DNA from: Dyadobacter sp. LHD-138
GTDB lineage: Bacteria; Bacteroidota; Bacteroidia; Cytophagales; Spirosomataceae
Assembly (NCBI RefSeq): GCF_030929615.1
Contig: NZ_JAVFVU010000014.1
Coordinates: forward strand, 124,001-188,000
Direction: 5' to 3'
Length of the DNA: 64,000 bases
Shown: piece after piece, positions 1 through 7,868 of the stretch
How positions within the stretch are numbered: position 1 is the stretch's first letter
Layout: each line of letters begins with the position of its first letter
Made by a program: the position numbers and the translations under genes
Notes under the pieces: model-generated
Seen by the model: the letters and a program-made list of their open reading frames with translations, nothing else
The model's database searches: none
Told to the model about the DNA's origin: nothing

Positions 1-120
1 GTTACGGATGGAGCCGCTATGACTTCTGCATCTTGTGTGAACCCGTCGCTTACCTACATGGCGTTAACCGCAAGAGCTGCTGACTTTGCCGTGAAAGAAC
101 TGAAGAAAAAGAATATCTGA
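1..120 (+). CDS. GMC family oxidoreductase, C-terminal fragment
   Basis: This open frame enters from the left edge and ends at TGA 118-120, leaving 39 residues. The fragment contains VTDGAAMTSASC followed by NPSLTYMALTARA. That matches the extreme C-terminus of glucose-methanol-choline (GMC) FAD-dependent oxidoreductases, where an Asn in an N-P-S/T-L-T context forms part of the catalytic His/Asn pair and the last helix closes the FAD domain. The FAD-binding N-terminus lies outside the window, so substrate and localisation cannot be judged. A strong terminator follows 22 bases after the stop, so this gene ends its transcript. The family assignment rests on this short tail and is recalled, not searched. 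Confidence 0.7.
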   Translation, partial: VTDGAAMTSASCVNPSLTYMALTARAADFAVKELKKKNI

Positions 121-142
121 TAAAAAGATAGATAATTTGTTT

Positions 143-184
143 CCCTCTGACCAAATTGCTTGATTTGGTCAGAGGGATTTTTTG
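143..184 (+). terminator. Rho-independent terminator after the GMC oxidoreductase
   Basis: A perfect 14-bp stem (143-156 with 163-176, arm CCCTCTGACCAAAT) encloses a six-base loop and is followed by ATTTTTTG. It is a textbook intrinsic terminator. Confidence 0.92.
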
Positions 185-552
185 TTTCCCATTAAAATCC
201 ATGTTTACAAGATCGGTCATGCCTATGGCATTGGGAGTTCGTGATCGCAAAATTAGCTTTAGTAATAGCGTTTAACACGCTGAAATTTTGTTCTGGGTAT
301 GAAGTGCCAAGGGCACGTTTCACGTTGTAGCCCTGGAATTCATTCCGGAAAATTCTCGTTCCAAAGCGAACAATGGTGTTCATTATCGGACATCACGTCT
401 GTATCTGTAAAGAATCAATTGTTTGATAGTCAATATTTTAATTAAGTATGTTTTAAGTGGCAAAGTATTTGAACAGACACTTCTATTAATAAAATGACAA
501 ACAAAGCTCTTAAAGTATTTGTCCGATTTTATTGCTTATTAATCTATTAGCC
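185..552. other. Intergenic region without a gene
   Basis: No credible gene is visible. The region holds one copy of a 35-bp dispersed repeat (191-225) and a 10-base direct repeat AAAGTATTTG at 462-471 and 512-521, exactly 50 bp apart. The direct repeat could be chance in this AT-rich leader or could be a regulator site for the permease array. No convincing TTTG/TAnnTTTG promoter was found. Confidence 0.5.
191..225 (-). repeat. 35-bp dispersed repeat, copy 1
   Basis: On the minus strand this reads TAGGCATGACCGATCTTGTA and continues to GGATTTTAAT. It matches 44429-44463 (plus strand) at 32 of 35 positions. Both copies lie in non-coding DNA, which suggests a multicopy intergenic element. Confidence 0.75.
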
Positions 553-2937
553 ATGATACATAACTATTTTAAAATTGCTTTCCGGAATCTTGCTAAAAAC
601 AAGGGATATGGGTTCATTAACATAACCGGTCTGGCGATGGGTATGGCCGTTGCGATGCTGATTGGCCTATGGATTTATGATGAAATTTCATCCGATCGTT
701 ACCACAAGAATCATGGCAGGATCGCTCAGATCATGCAGCATCAAACCTATAATGGACACATAGGAACGCAAACGGCTGTTCCTTACCCGATTGGGGCGGA
801 ACTCAGGCGGAACTATGGAAGTGATTTTAAACACGTGATCATGTCAACATGGAGCAACCGCCATGTGTTGGCTTATGGCGACAAGAAATTCGCGAAAAAC
901 GGGCCCTATATGGAACCGGATGCACCAGAAATGCTAACCCTTAAAATGATAAAAGGATCCGGTTCAGGGTTGAAAGATCCTTATTCTATTCTGCTGTCTG
1001 AATCGGTTGCAAAAGCTTTTTTCGGTGAGGCCGACCCGCTTGACCAGATCATGAAAATTGACAATAAATTCAACGTAAAGGTTACCGGGGTTTATGAGGA
1101 TATACCACACAATTCGTCCTTCAGGGATATGCAGTTTCTGGCTCCGTGGAGCCTTATGGAAATTGCATCGCCGTGGTTGAAAAAAGAAGAGGATCCATGG
1201 CGTGCCAATAGCTATCAGACCTTTGTTCAGCTGAATGACCATGCTGATATTGACAAGGTTTCTGCCAAAATAAGAGACATAAAGGTCAAAAATATACATA
1301 AAGAACAGCTAAAATATAAGCCTGAAGTATTTCTGAATGCAATGGCCGACTGGCATCTTTATTCGGAGTTCAAAGAAGGGAAACGTGTAGGAGGCCAGAT
1401 CGAATTTGTCTGGCTTTTCGGCACTATTGGTTCTTTTGTATTGCTTCTTGCTTGCATCAACTTTATGAACCTGAGCACGGCGCGTTCTGAAAAGCGGGCA
1501 AAAGAGGTAGGTATACGCAAGGCAATCGGTTCTGTCCGTAATCAGCTGATCGCCCAGTTTTTCACCGAATCGTTTATAGTTGTCGCACTGGCCTTTGTTG
1601 TGGCCCTGGTGCTGGTGTTGCTCATGCTGCCACAGTTTAATGAAGTTGCCGATAAAAAACTGACCATTCTGTGGGGTAGTCCGTTATTTTGGTTTGCCAG
1701 CATTGGTTTTAGCCTTTTTACAACGGTGGTTTCCGGAAGTTATCCTGCCTTATATTTATCATCTTTTCAGCCGGTGAAAGTTTTGAAAGGGACATTCAAG
1801 GCAGGCAGGTTTGCTGCTGTCCCCAGAAAGACGCTGGTTGTTGTGCAGTTTACGGTTTCTATCATTTTGATTATTGGTACTGCTGTTGTCTTTCGTCAGA
1901 TCCAGTTTGCCAAAAATCGTCCGGTTGGTTATGATCGCGCCGGATTGCTGGTTCTTAACATGGCAACAACCGATATTCATAACCATTTTGATGCAGTTCG
2001 CGATGAACTAAAAAAATCGGGAGCAATCTCGGAAATGGCTGAATCGGTAAGTCCTACCACCGAAACCTGGTCGTCAACAAGTGGTTTTGCGTGGAAGGGA
2101 AAAGACCCGTCGCTGTCCGTTGACTTTCATTTCAATGAAGTATCCCATGATTATGGGAAAACGGTAGGCTGGCAGTTTAAAGGTGGCCGAGACTTTTCAA
2201 GGGATTTTGCATCCGATTCCGCCGGGCTTGTGGTTAACGAGTCGGCTGTTAAATTTATGGGATTGAAAAATCCGGTCGGTGAAATGCTGACCTGGAACGG
2301 TACGCCTCTGACGATAATCGGTGTTGTGAAAGACATGATCGTTCAATCACCTTATGCACCCATACAGCCGCTTTTTTACAGTATGGCAATGGGTGATGGT
2401 GGTGTTATCAATATTAAAATCAATCCGCATACCAATACGGCCGATGCTTTGGCCAAAATTGAAAATGTGTTCAAGAAATATGATAGCGCTTCGCCTTTCG
2501 AATACAAATTTGTAGATGAACAATATGCCCGGAAATTTTTCAACGAAGAACGGATTGGCAAACTGACAACATTCTTTTCGGTTCTGGCGGTGATCATTAG
2601 CTGCCTGGGTATTTTTGGACTGGCTTCTTTTACGGCGGAACAACGGACCAAAGAAATAGGCGTTCGAAAGGTGCTTGGTGCTTCCGTTGCAAACCTTTGG
2701 CAAATGCTTTCAAGGGATTTTGTTGTTCTGGTCGTTGTTTCCTGTGTTATTGCCGCACCAGTGGCTTTTTATTTTCTGCATGGGTGGCTGCAAAAATATG
2801 AGTACCGGACAGAGGTTTCCTGGTGGATTTTTGTACTGGCTAGTTTAGGTGCGTTGATTATTACGTTGATGACGGTAAGTTATCAGGCCATCCGGGCTGC
2901 TTTGCTTGATCCGGTGAAAAGTCTTCGGAGTGAATAA
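553..2937 (+). CDS. ABC transporter permease, MacB/FtsX type (paralogue 1 of 4)
   Basis: This 794-residue inner-membrane protein has a MacB-like layout. TM1 near residues 21-42 is followed by a periplasmic core to about residue 280, an FtsX domain with KEVGIRKAIG just after its first helix, a second periplasmic segment, and a C-terminal FtsX domain with RTKEIGVRKVLGAS. It ends in DPVKSLRSE, as do its three neighbours. The frame is open from a TTG at 532, but ATG 553 is preferred because it gives MIHNYFKIAFRN, aligned with the starts of the other three. Such proteins use ATPase-driven periplasmic motion for export or lipoprotein handling. No ATPase gene is adjacent, so the substrate is unknown. 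Confidence 0.9.
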   Translation: MIHNYFKIAFRNLAKNKGYGFINITGLAMGMAVAMLIGLWIYDEISSDRYHKNHGRIAQIMQHQTYNGHIGTQTAVPYPIGAELRRNYGSDFKHVIMSTWSNRHVLAYGDKKFAKNGPYMEPDAPEMLTLKMIKGSGSGLKDPYSILLSESVAKAFFGEADPLDQIMKIDNKFNVKVTGVYEDIPHNSSFRDMQFLAPWSLMEIASPWLKKEEDPWRANSYQTFVQLNDHADIDKVSAKIRDIKVKNIHKEQLKYKPEVFLNAMADWHLYSEFKEGKRVGGQIEFVWLFGTIGSFVLLLACINFMNLSTARSEKRAKEVGIRKAIGSVRNQLIAQFFTESFIVVALAFVVALVLVLLMLPQFNEVADKKLTILWGSPLFWFASIGFSLFTTVVSGSYPALYLSSFQPVKVLKGTFKAGRFAAVPRKTLVVVQFTVSIILIIGTAVVFRQIQFAKNRPVGYDRAGLLVLNMATTDIHNHFDAVRDELKKSGAISEMAESVSPTTETWSSTSGFAWKGKDPSLSVDFHFNEVSHDYGKTVGWQFKGGRDFSRDFASDSAGLVVNESAVKFMGLKNPVGEMLTWNGTPLTIIGVVKDMIVQSPYAPIQPLFYSMAMGDGGVINIKINPHTNTADALAKIENVFKKYDSASPFEYKFVDEQYARKFFNEERIGKLTTFFSVLAVIISCLGIFGLASFTAEQRTKEIGVRKVLGASVANLWQMLSRDFVVLVVVSCVIAAPVAFYFLHGWLQKYEYRTEVSWWIFVLASLGALIITLMTVSYQAIRAALLDPVKSLRSE

Positions 2938-3025
2938 TCTATTGTTCACCAGGCCAAGCGACGGGTGTCACGGAGTCGGGTCAATATTAAGATGTAAAAC
3001 ATAAAAGTTAAACTGCTGCCAGTAT

Positions 3026-5377
3026 ATGATCCTTAACTATTTTAAGATTGCTTTCAGGACTTTATTGCGTAACAAAAGCTACGCGTTCATCAACATTACA
3101 GGGCTGGCGCTGGGTTTAGCCGCTTGTATCGTGATCTTTCTGGTCGTACAAAACGAATTGAGCTATGATAATTATCATACGAAAGCCGACCGTACTTATC
3201 GTGTGACGCTTTTTGGAGAACCCTGCAATCCAAGTGTCTCTTTTGCGGTTGCACCAGCATTTAGAAACGACTTTCCGGAAGCTGAGGTCTCTCAATATTA
3301 TTATCAGGAAGGCGGATTGGTTAAGGTTGGTGAGCAAAAATTTAAGGAAAAGGTTTATGCTTTTGCTGATGAGCATTTTACCGAAATTTTTGATTTTACA
3401 TGGCTGCAAGGTAACCCGAAAACAGCATTGAAGGAGCCCAATACGGTTGTTCTGACAGAAAGCATAGCAAAAAAATATTTTCAAAAGGAGGACGCTATCG
3501 GTAAAATGATCAAGCTGGATAATCAGCGAGATCTGCGTGTGAGCGGGGTTATCAAAGATCTTCCTTCGAATACCCATTTCGTTTTTTCATTTTTAGTGTC
3601 GTGGGAAACGATCAAAAAGGATATCGGGGATCATAAATTCTGGTCTATTCAGGGTGGTTTTGTGTATGTGACGCTCCCCGACGCGAAATCTGCCCGGGGT
3701 GTTCAGGCGCAGTTGCCAAATTTTCTGACGAAGAACTGGCGGGAGGAAATTGGCAAGGAAAAAGGTGTGCTGCTTTTGCAGCCGCTTAAAGAGATTCATT
3801 TCGACAGGCGTTATCTGAATCATATCTCAATGCCAAGATCCAAGGAAACGATCTATGGGCTCGCAGGTGTCGCGCTTTTCATAATCCTGACAGCCTGTAT
3901 AAACTTCATTAATCTGGCCACGGCGCAATCTCTGAAACGCGGAAAGGAAGTAGGTGTCCGAAAAACACTGGGCGCTCAAAGAAAACAACTCATCATGCAA
4001 ATGTTGGGAGAAACGACGGTCCTGGTGGGCATCGCTGTCATGTTGGCGTTGGTTGCCGTGCTGTTTTTTTTACCGTACACGGAGTCGTTGCTGGATATTT
4101 GTGTAGCATCTTCCAGTCTGTTTGAACCCAGGGTTATCGGTGTCGTTGCCGGGATCACGGTACTGACGATTGTGATTGCCGGTATGTATCCGGCCTTTGT
4201 GCAGTCAGGATTTCAGCCGATAAAAGCGTTGAAATCCGGCCTGGCCGACAATACCCATGGAAAGTCTTATTTGAGAAAGGGTCTGGTGGTTGTGCAATTT
4301 GCAATAACCCAGATCCTTTTGGTGGGAACGCTGATCGTAGGCAATCAAATGGATTTCTTTTTAAATCAGGATATGGGTTTTGATAAAGACGCTATCATGA
4401 TTTTCCCGACCGGTGAGAAAAAAGATGTGTTACGGCAAAAACTGGAAGATAATCCGGGTGTGGAACAAGTTAGTTTTGCATCGGGCGGTCCGGCATACAG
4501 TACCAATTTTGCTCCGTTCAATTCGCCGGAATTGGGTATGACGGAAACCGACGTGACGGAGATCAAACAGGTGGATGATAATTATTTGTCCATGTATAAA
4601 ATGAAACTGCTTGCAGGTGAGCCCATAAGAAAAATGACTTCAAAGGATACCATCGTGAATCTGGTTGTCAACCAAACATTGATTAAAAGGATGGGGATAC
4701 AGGATCCGGGAAAGGCTATCGGGAAACGAGTGTTTATTGGCAGTACGCCTACGCGAATCAGCGGTGTTGTCAGGGATTTTCAAAGCGAATCCAAACATGA
4801 GAAGATCAGGGCCTGTATCATCATGTACAACCCAAATTCTTTCTGGCAGGCCAGCGTAAAACTTCGTCCGAAAAATATGCGGGAGACCGTTGCTTCGATC
4901 GAAAAGGATTGGTCGGCGCTTAATCCGGATAATCTTTTCAACTACGAATTTATTGATCAGCATATCGCCGGAATGTATAAACAGGAAGAGAAAATGTACA
5001 ACGCGTTTCGGATTTTCTCCGCAATTGCGATTCTGATCGGTTGTTTAGGGCTTTATGGATTGGTGTCGCTGATGGCTGTTCAGCGTACGAAAGAAATAGG
5101 GATCCGTAAAGTGATGGGCGCGTCGGTTCCGGGCATTGTCGTGCTTTTTGTCAACCAATTTATCTGGCTGATCCTGATCGCTTTCGTCATTGCCGCGCCC
5201 GTAGCCTGGTTTGCCATGGATCAATGGCTGCGCGAATTTGCGTATCACATCAGCGTCGGTCCGGCTATTTTTGGCATTTCCATTGTGATAACGCTTGTGA
5301 TCGCCGGTATTACAATCAGTTACCAGAGCATTAGAGCTGCATTGATGAATCCTGTAAAAAGTTTGCGGAGTGAATAG
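3026..5377 (+). CDS. ABC transporter permease, MacB/FtsX type (paralogue 2 of 4)
   Basis: A 783-residue paralogue of the preceding gene, starting MILNYFKIAFRTL and ending NPVKSLRSE. TM1 lies near residues 20-41, then a MacB-type periplasmic core, a first FtsX block with KEVGVRKTLGAQ and a second with RTKEIGIRKVMGAS. The 88-base gap to paralogue 1 has no obvious terminator, so the two are probably co-transcribed. Divergence from its neighbours outside the FtsX signatures points to an old duplication. The role is inferred from family only. Confidence 0.9.
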   Translation: MILNYFKIAFRTLLRNKSYAFINITGLALGLAACIVIFLVVQNELSYDNYHTKADRTYRVTLFGEPCNPSVSFAVAPAFRNDFPEAEVSQYYYQEGGLVKVGEQKFKEKVYAFADEHFTEIFDFTWLQGNPKTALKEPNTVVLTESIAKKYFQKEDAIGKMIKLDNQRDLRVSGVIKDLPSNTHFVFSFLVSWETIKKDIGDHKFWSIQGGFVYVTLPDAKSARGVQAQLPNFLTKNWREEIGKEKGVLLLQPLKEIHFDRRYLNHISMPRSKETIYGLAGVALFIILTACINFINLATAQSLKRGKEVGVRKTLGAQRKQLIMQMLGETTVLVGIAVMLALVAVLFFLPYTESLLDICVASSSLFEPRVIGVVAGITVLTIVIAGMYPAFVQSGFQPIKALKSGLADNTHGKSYLRKGLVVVQFAITQILLVGTLIVGNQMDFFLNQDMGFDKDAIMIFPTGEKKDVLRQKLEDNPGVEQVSFASGGPAYSTNFAPFNSPELGMTETDVTEIKQVDDNYLSMYKMKLLAGEPIRKMTSKDTIVNLVVNQTLIKRMGIQDPGKAIGKRVFIGSTPTRISGVVRDFQSESKHEKIRACIIMYNPNSFWQASVKLRPKNMRETVASIEKDWSALNPDNLFNYEFIDQHIAGMYKQEEKMYNAFRIFSAIAILIGCLGLYGLVSLMAVQRTKEIGIRKVMGASVPGIVVLFVNQFIWLILIAFVIAAPVAWFAMDQWLREFAYHISVGPAIFGISIVITLVIAGITISYQSIRAALMNPVKSLRSE

Positions 5378-5423
5378 ATGAAAGATGTAGTTACTGACTT
5401 TTCCTAACCCAATATCCGAAAAC

Positions 5424-7784
5424 ATGATCCGTAATTATTTCAAAATATCGTTCAGGAATCTGATAAAAGGAGGGTGGTATTCGGCCTTGAATATAGGCGG
5501 ACTTGCTGTTGTTCTTGCTGTCAGCCTTTTGCTTTTTTGGTGGGTGAAGGATGAGCTGAGTTTTGACAACTTTCATTCCGATAACGAACGGATTTACAGG
5601 ATCAATTCTCATTTTGGGGTTAAATTGAATGAAAGTACTTTTTCAGATACTCCGGCACCAGTTGCTGTGTTAGCAAAAAAATCAGTGCCTGGTGTAGAAG
5701 CCGTATTACGTATCGCCGATTACGATCACGGAGATTTTCGTGTTGGCGATAAGATTATTGCGGAAAAAGGAAGAATGGCATACTCGGATGAAAACCTCCT
5801 GACTTTTTTTGATGGGCTTACGGTTCTCCATGGCGATCCGAAAAATCCGTTTCCAACACCTGTATCGGTGCTGATTACCAGGAAACTCGCAGAAAAATTT
5901 TTTGGATCTTCAAATGTAATTGGTAAAATCTTTACAAATGTTGATGATAATCAAACTTTTTCAGTGGGCGCTGTCATCGCGGACAATCCCGACAATGCGT
6001 CACTTCGGTATCAGATGTACATTCCGATGCAAGCGTTAAAGCAGTCTTATAAAGTACAATATAACCAGCAATCAATGGATGATAACTGGGATGATTTCGG
6101 TTTCGAAAGTTATGTAAAGCTTGGTGTCAATACGGATCCGGTTGAGGTAGAGAAGCAATTAACCCTGACCCAAAATGCTGCGCGAAAGACCGGCGAAGAG
6201 GTAGCTGATTACCGGCTTCAACCGCTTCGGAAGTTACATCTTTATTCACCAGACGGCAAGAGTTCGGGCATGCGGCAGGTGAAAATTTTTGGTTTGACGG
6301 CATTGCTACTTCTAGCCATCGGATCTATTAATTACGTAAATCTGACAACGGCCAGGGCAACGAGGCGCAATAAGGAGGTAGGTATTCGTAAAGCAGTCGG
6401 GGCTAAATCCCGTCAACTGGCGGGACAACTATTGGTAGAGTCGGTGATTACATTAAGTCTTTCCTTGGTGACGGCCTTGATTTTGATTCAAATACTGCTC
6501 CCATTTTATAAAAACATAACGGGCAAAACGGGTCATTTTTCGTTGCTTGACTTTCAGTCATGGGTGATGCTGTTCGGAACACTTATCCTGACCTTTCTGT
6601 TGGCGGGTATTTATCCGGCCGTCCTTATTTCTGGTTACAATCCGGTTAACGCACTACGCGGGCGTTCGGGGCGTCGGTCCAGTGTGGGGTTGCGTAAGGG
6701 ATTGGTAGTTGCGCAATTTGTTTTGACGACTGTCCTGATCAGTAGCACTTTTATTATCGGCAGGCAGCTAAATTACATTCGTCAGCGCGACTCTGGATTT
6801 AACCGTGAACATGTGTTTTCTTTTGATGGTAAAAAATCATCTGCACTTTTAAAGCAGACACTTCTGACGCAATCCGGTATCAAAAATGTGAGTACTTCCA
6901 GCGATACGCCTATTGATGTAAGCCATGGAACGACGACGGTTGCTTGGGATGGTAGCAACAATAACCAGGGACTCATTTTTGTTCATATGAGTATTGACTC
7001 TGCATTCATTCCAAATTTTGGGATCAGAATTGTAGAAGGGAAGAATTTTGATGGAAGCCCTTCTGATTCAGCTCATTTTATCTTGAATGAAATGGCGTTG
7101 AAACTATCGGGAATTAAAAATCCAGTTGGCAGAAGGTTTAAATTTGAAAGAACGGAAGGCACAATCATTGGTGTGGTGAAGGATTTTAATATCGCTTCTG
7201 CCCACGAACGGATTCGGCCTTTGATCCTGTATAGCATCCCTGCTAAAAATGATATGGTACATGTTCAAACTACCGCTATTTTGGCAGAATCAGCGGTGGC
7301 CGCTGTTGAGAAAATATGGAAAAAATACAATCCGCAAACTGCCTTTGCATATACGTTTTTATCGGAATCCTACGATAAACAGTACCGCGGCGAACAGCAG
7401 ACGCAACAATTGTTTAGTTTCTTCGCAGCAACTGCCATTATGATATCCTGTCTCGGGTTGTTGGGTCTCGTTGGTTTTACCGCCGAGCAGCGTACGAAAG
7501 AAATAGGTATCAGGAAAGTGCTTGGAGCAGGGGTTTTCGGTATAACCGCTTTGTTATCAATGGATTTTTTGAAACTTGTATTGTTCGCCATCTTCATTGC
7601 AATACCCATTTCCTGGATTTCGATGGAAAACTGGCTGGCAAATTTTGCCTTTAAAGTGAGTATAGAATGGTGGGTTTTCGTGGTAACCGGCGTGATGACG
7701 GTTATGACGGCGCTGCTCTCAATCAGTTATCAGGCCATCAAAGCCGCCCTGATGAACCCCGTAAAAAGTTTGAAATCCGAGTAG
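5424..7784 (+). CDS. ABC transporter permease, MacB/FtsX type (paralogue 3 of 4)
   Basis: A 786-residue paralogue starting MIRNYFKISFRNL and ending NPVKSLKSE. The MacB-type core is followed by FtsX signatures KEVGIRKAVGAK and RTKEIGIRKVLGAG, with four-helix FtsX topology as in its neighbours. It sits 46 bases after paralogue 2. Its stop codon directly abuts a double hairpin (7785-7839), which may weaken or end read-through into paralogue 4. Confidence 0.9.
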   Translation: MIRNYFKISFRNLIKGGWYSALNIGGLAVVLAVSLLLFWWVKDELSFDNFHSDNERIYRINSHFGVKLNESTFSDTPAPVAVLAKKSVPGVEAVLRIADYDHGDFRVGDKIIAEKGRMAYSDENLLTFFDGLTVLHGDPKNPFPTPVSVLITRKLAEKFFGSSNVIGKIFTNVDDNQTFSVGAVIADNPDNASLRYQMYIPMQALKQSYKVQYNQQSMDDNWDDFGFESYVKLGVNTDPVEVEKQLTLTQNAARKTGEEVADYRLQPLRKLHLYSPDGKSSGMRQVKIFGLTALLLLAIGSINYVNLTTARATRRNKEVGIRKAVGAKSRQLAGQLLVESVITLSLSLVTALILIQILLPFYKNITGKTGHFSLLDFQSWVMLFGTLILTFLLAGIYPAVLISGYNPVNALRGRSGRRSSVGLRKGLVVAQFVLTTVLISSTFIIGRQLNYIRQRDSGFNREHVFSFDGKKSSALLKQTLLTQSGIKNVSTSSDTPIDVSHGTTTVAWDGSNNNQGLIFVHMSIDSAFIPNFGIRIVEGKNFDGSPSDSAHFILNEMALKLSGIKNPVGRRFKFERTEGTIIGVVKDFNIASAHERIRPLILYSIPAKNDMVHVQTTAILAESAVAAVEKIWKKYNPQTAFAYTFLSESYDKQYRGEQQTQQLFSFFAATAIMISCLGLLGLVGFTAEQRTKEIGIRKVLGAGVFGITALLSMDFLKLVLFAIFIAIPISWISMENWLANFAFKVSIEWWVFVVTGVMTVMTALLSISYQAIKAALMNPVKSLKSE

Positions 7785-7839
7785 GGGCGACGCTTGTCGT
7801 CGCCCGGATCTGCCAAACAATCCATAGTTTGACAGATCC
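7785..7839. repeat. Double-hairpin palindromic element
   Basis: Two adjacent hairpins start at the base after a stop codon. GGGCGACG (7785-7792) pairs with CGTCGCCC (7798-7805). GGATCTGCCAAAC (7806-7818) pairs with GTTTGACAGATCC (7827-7839) with one mismatch. No T-run follows, so it resembles a REP-like intergenic repeat or an mRNA-stabilising structure more than a terminator. Confidence 0.7.
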
Positions 7840-7868
7840 CAACAAACACAAAGATAACCCCACCAGCC

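Noticed and set aside
532..552. Upstream TTG start for the first permease
   Set aside because: ATG 553 aligns with the MI.NY(F/L)KI starts of all three paralogues.
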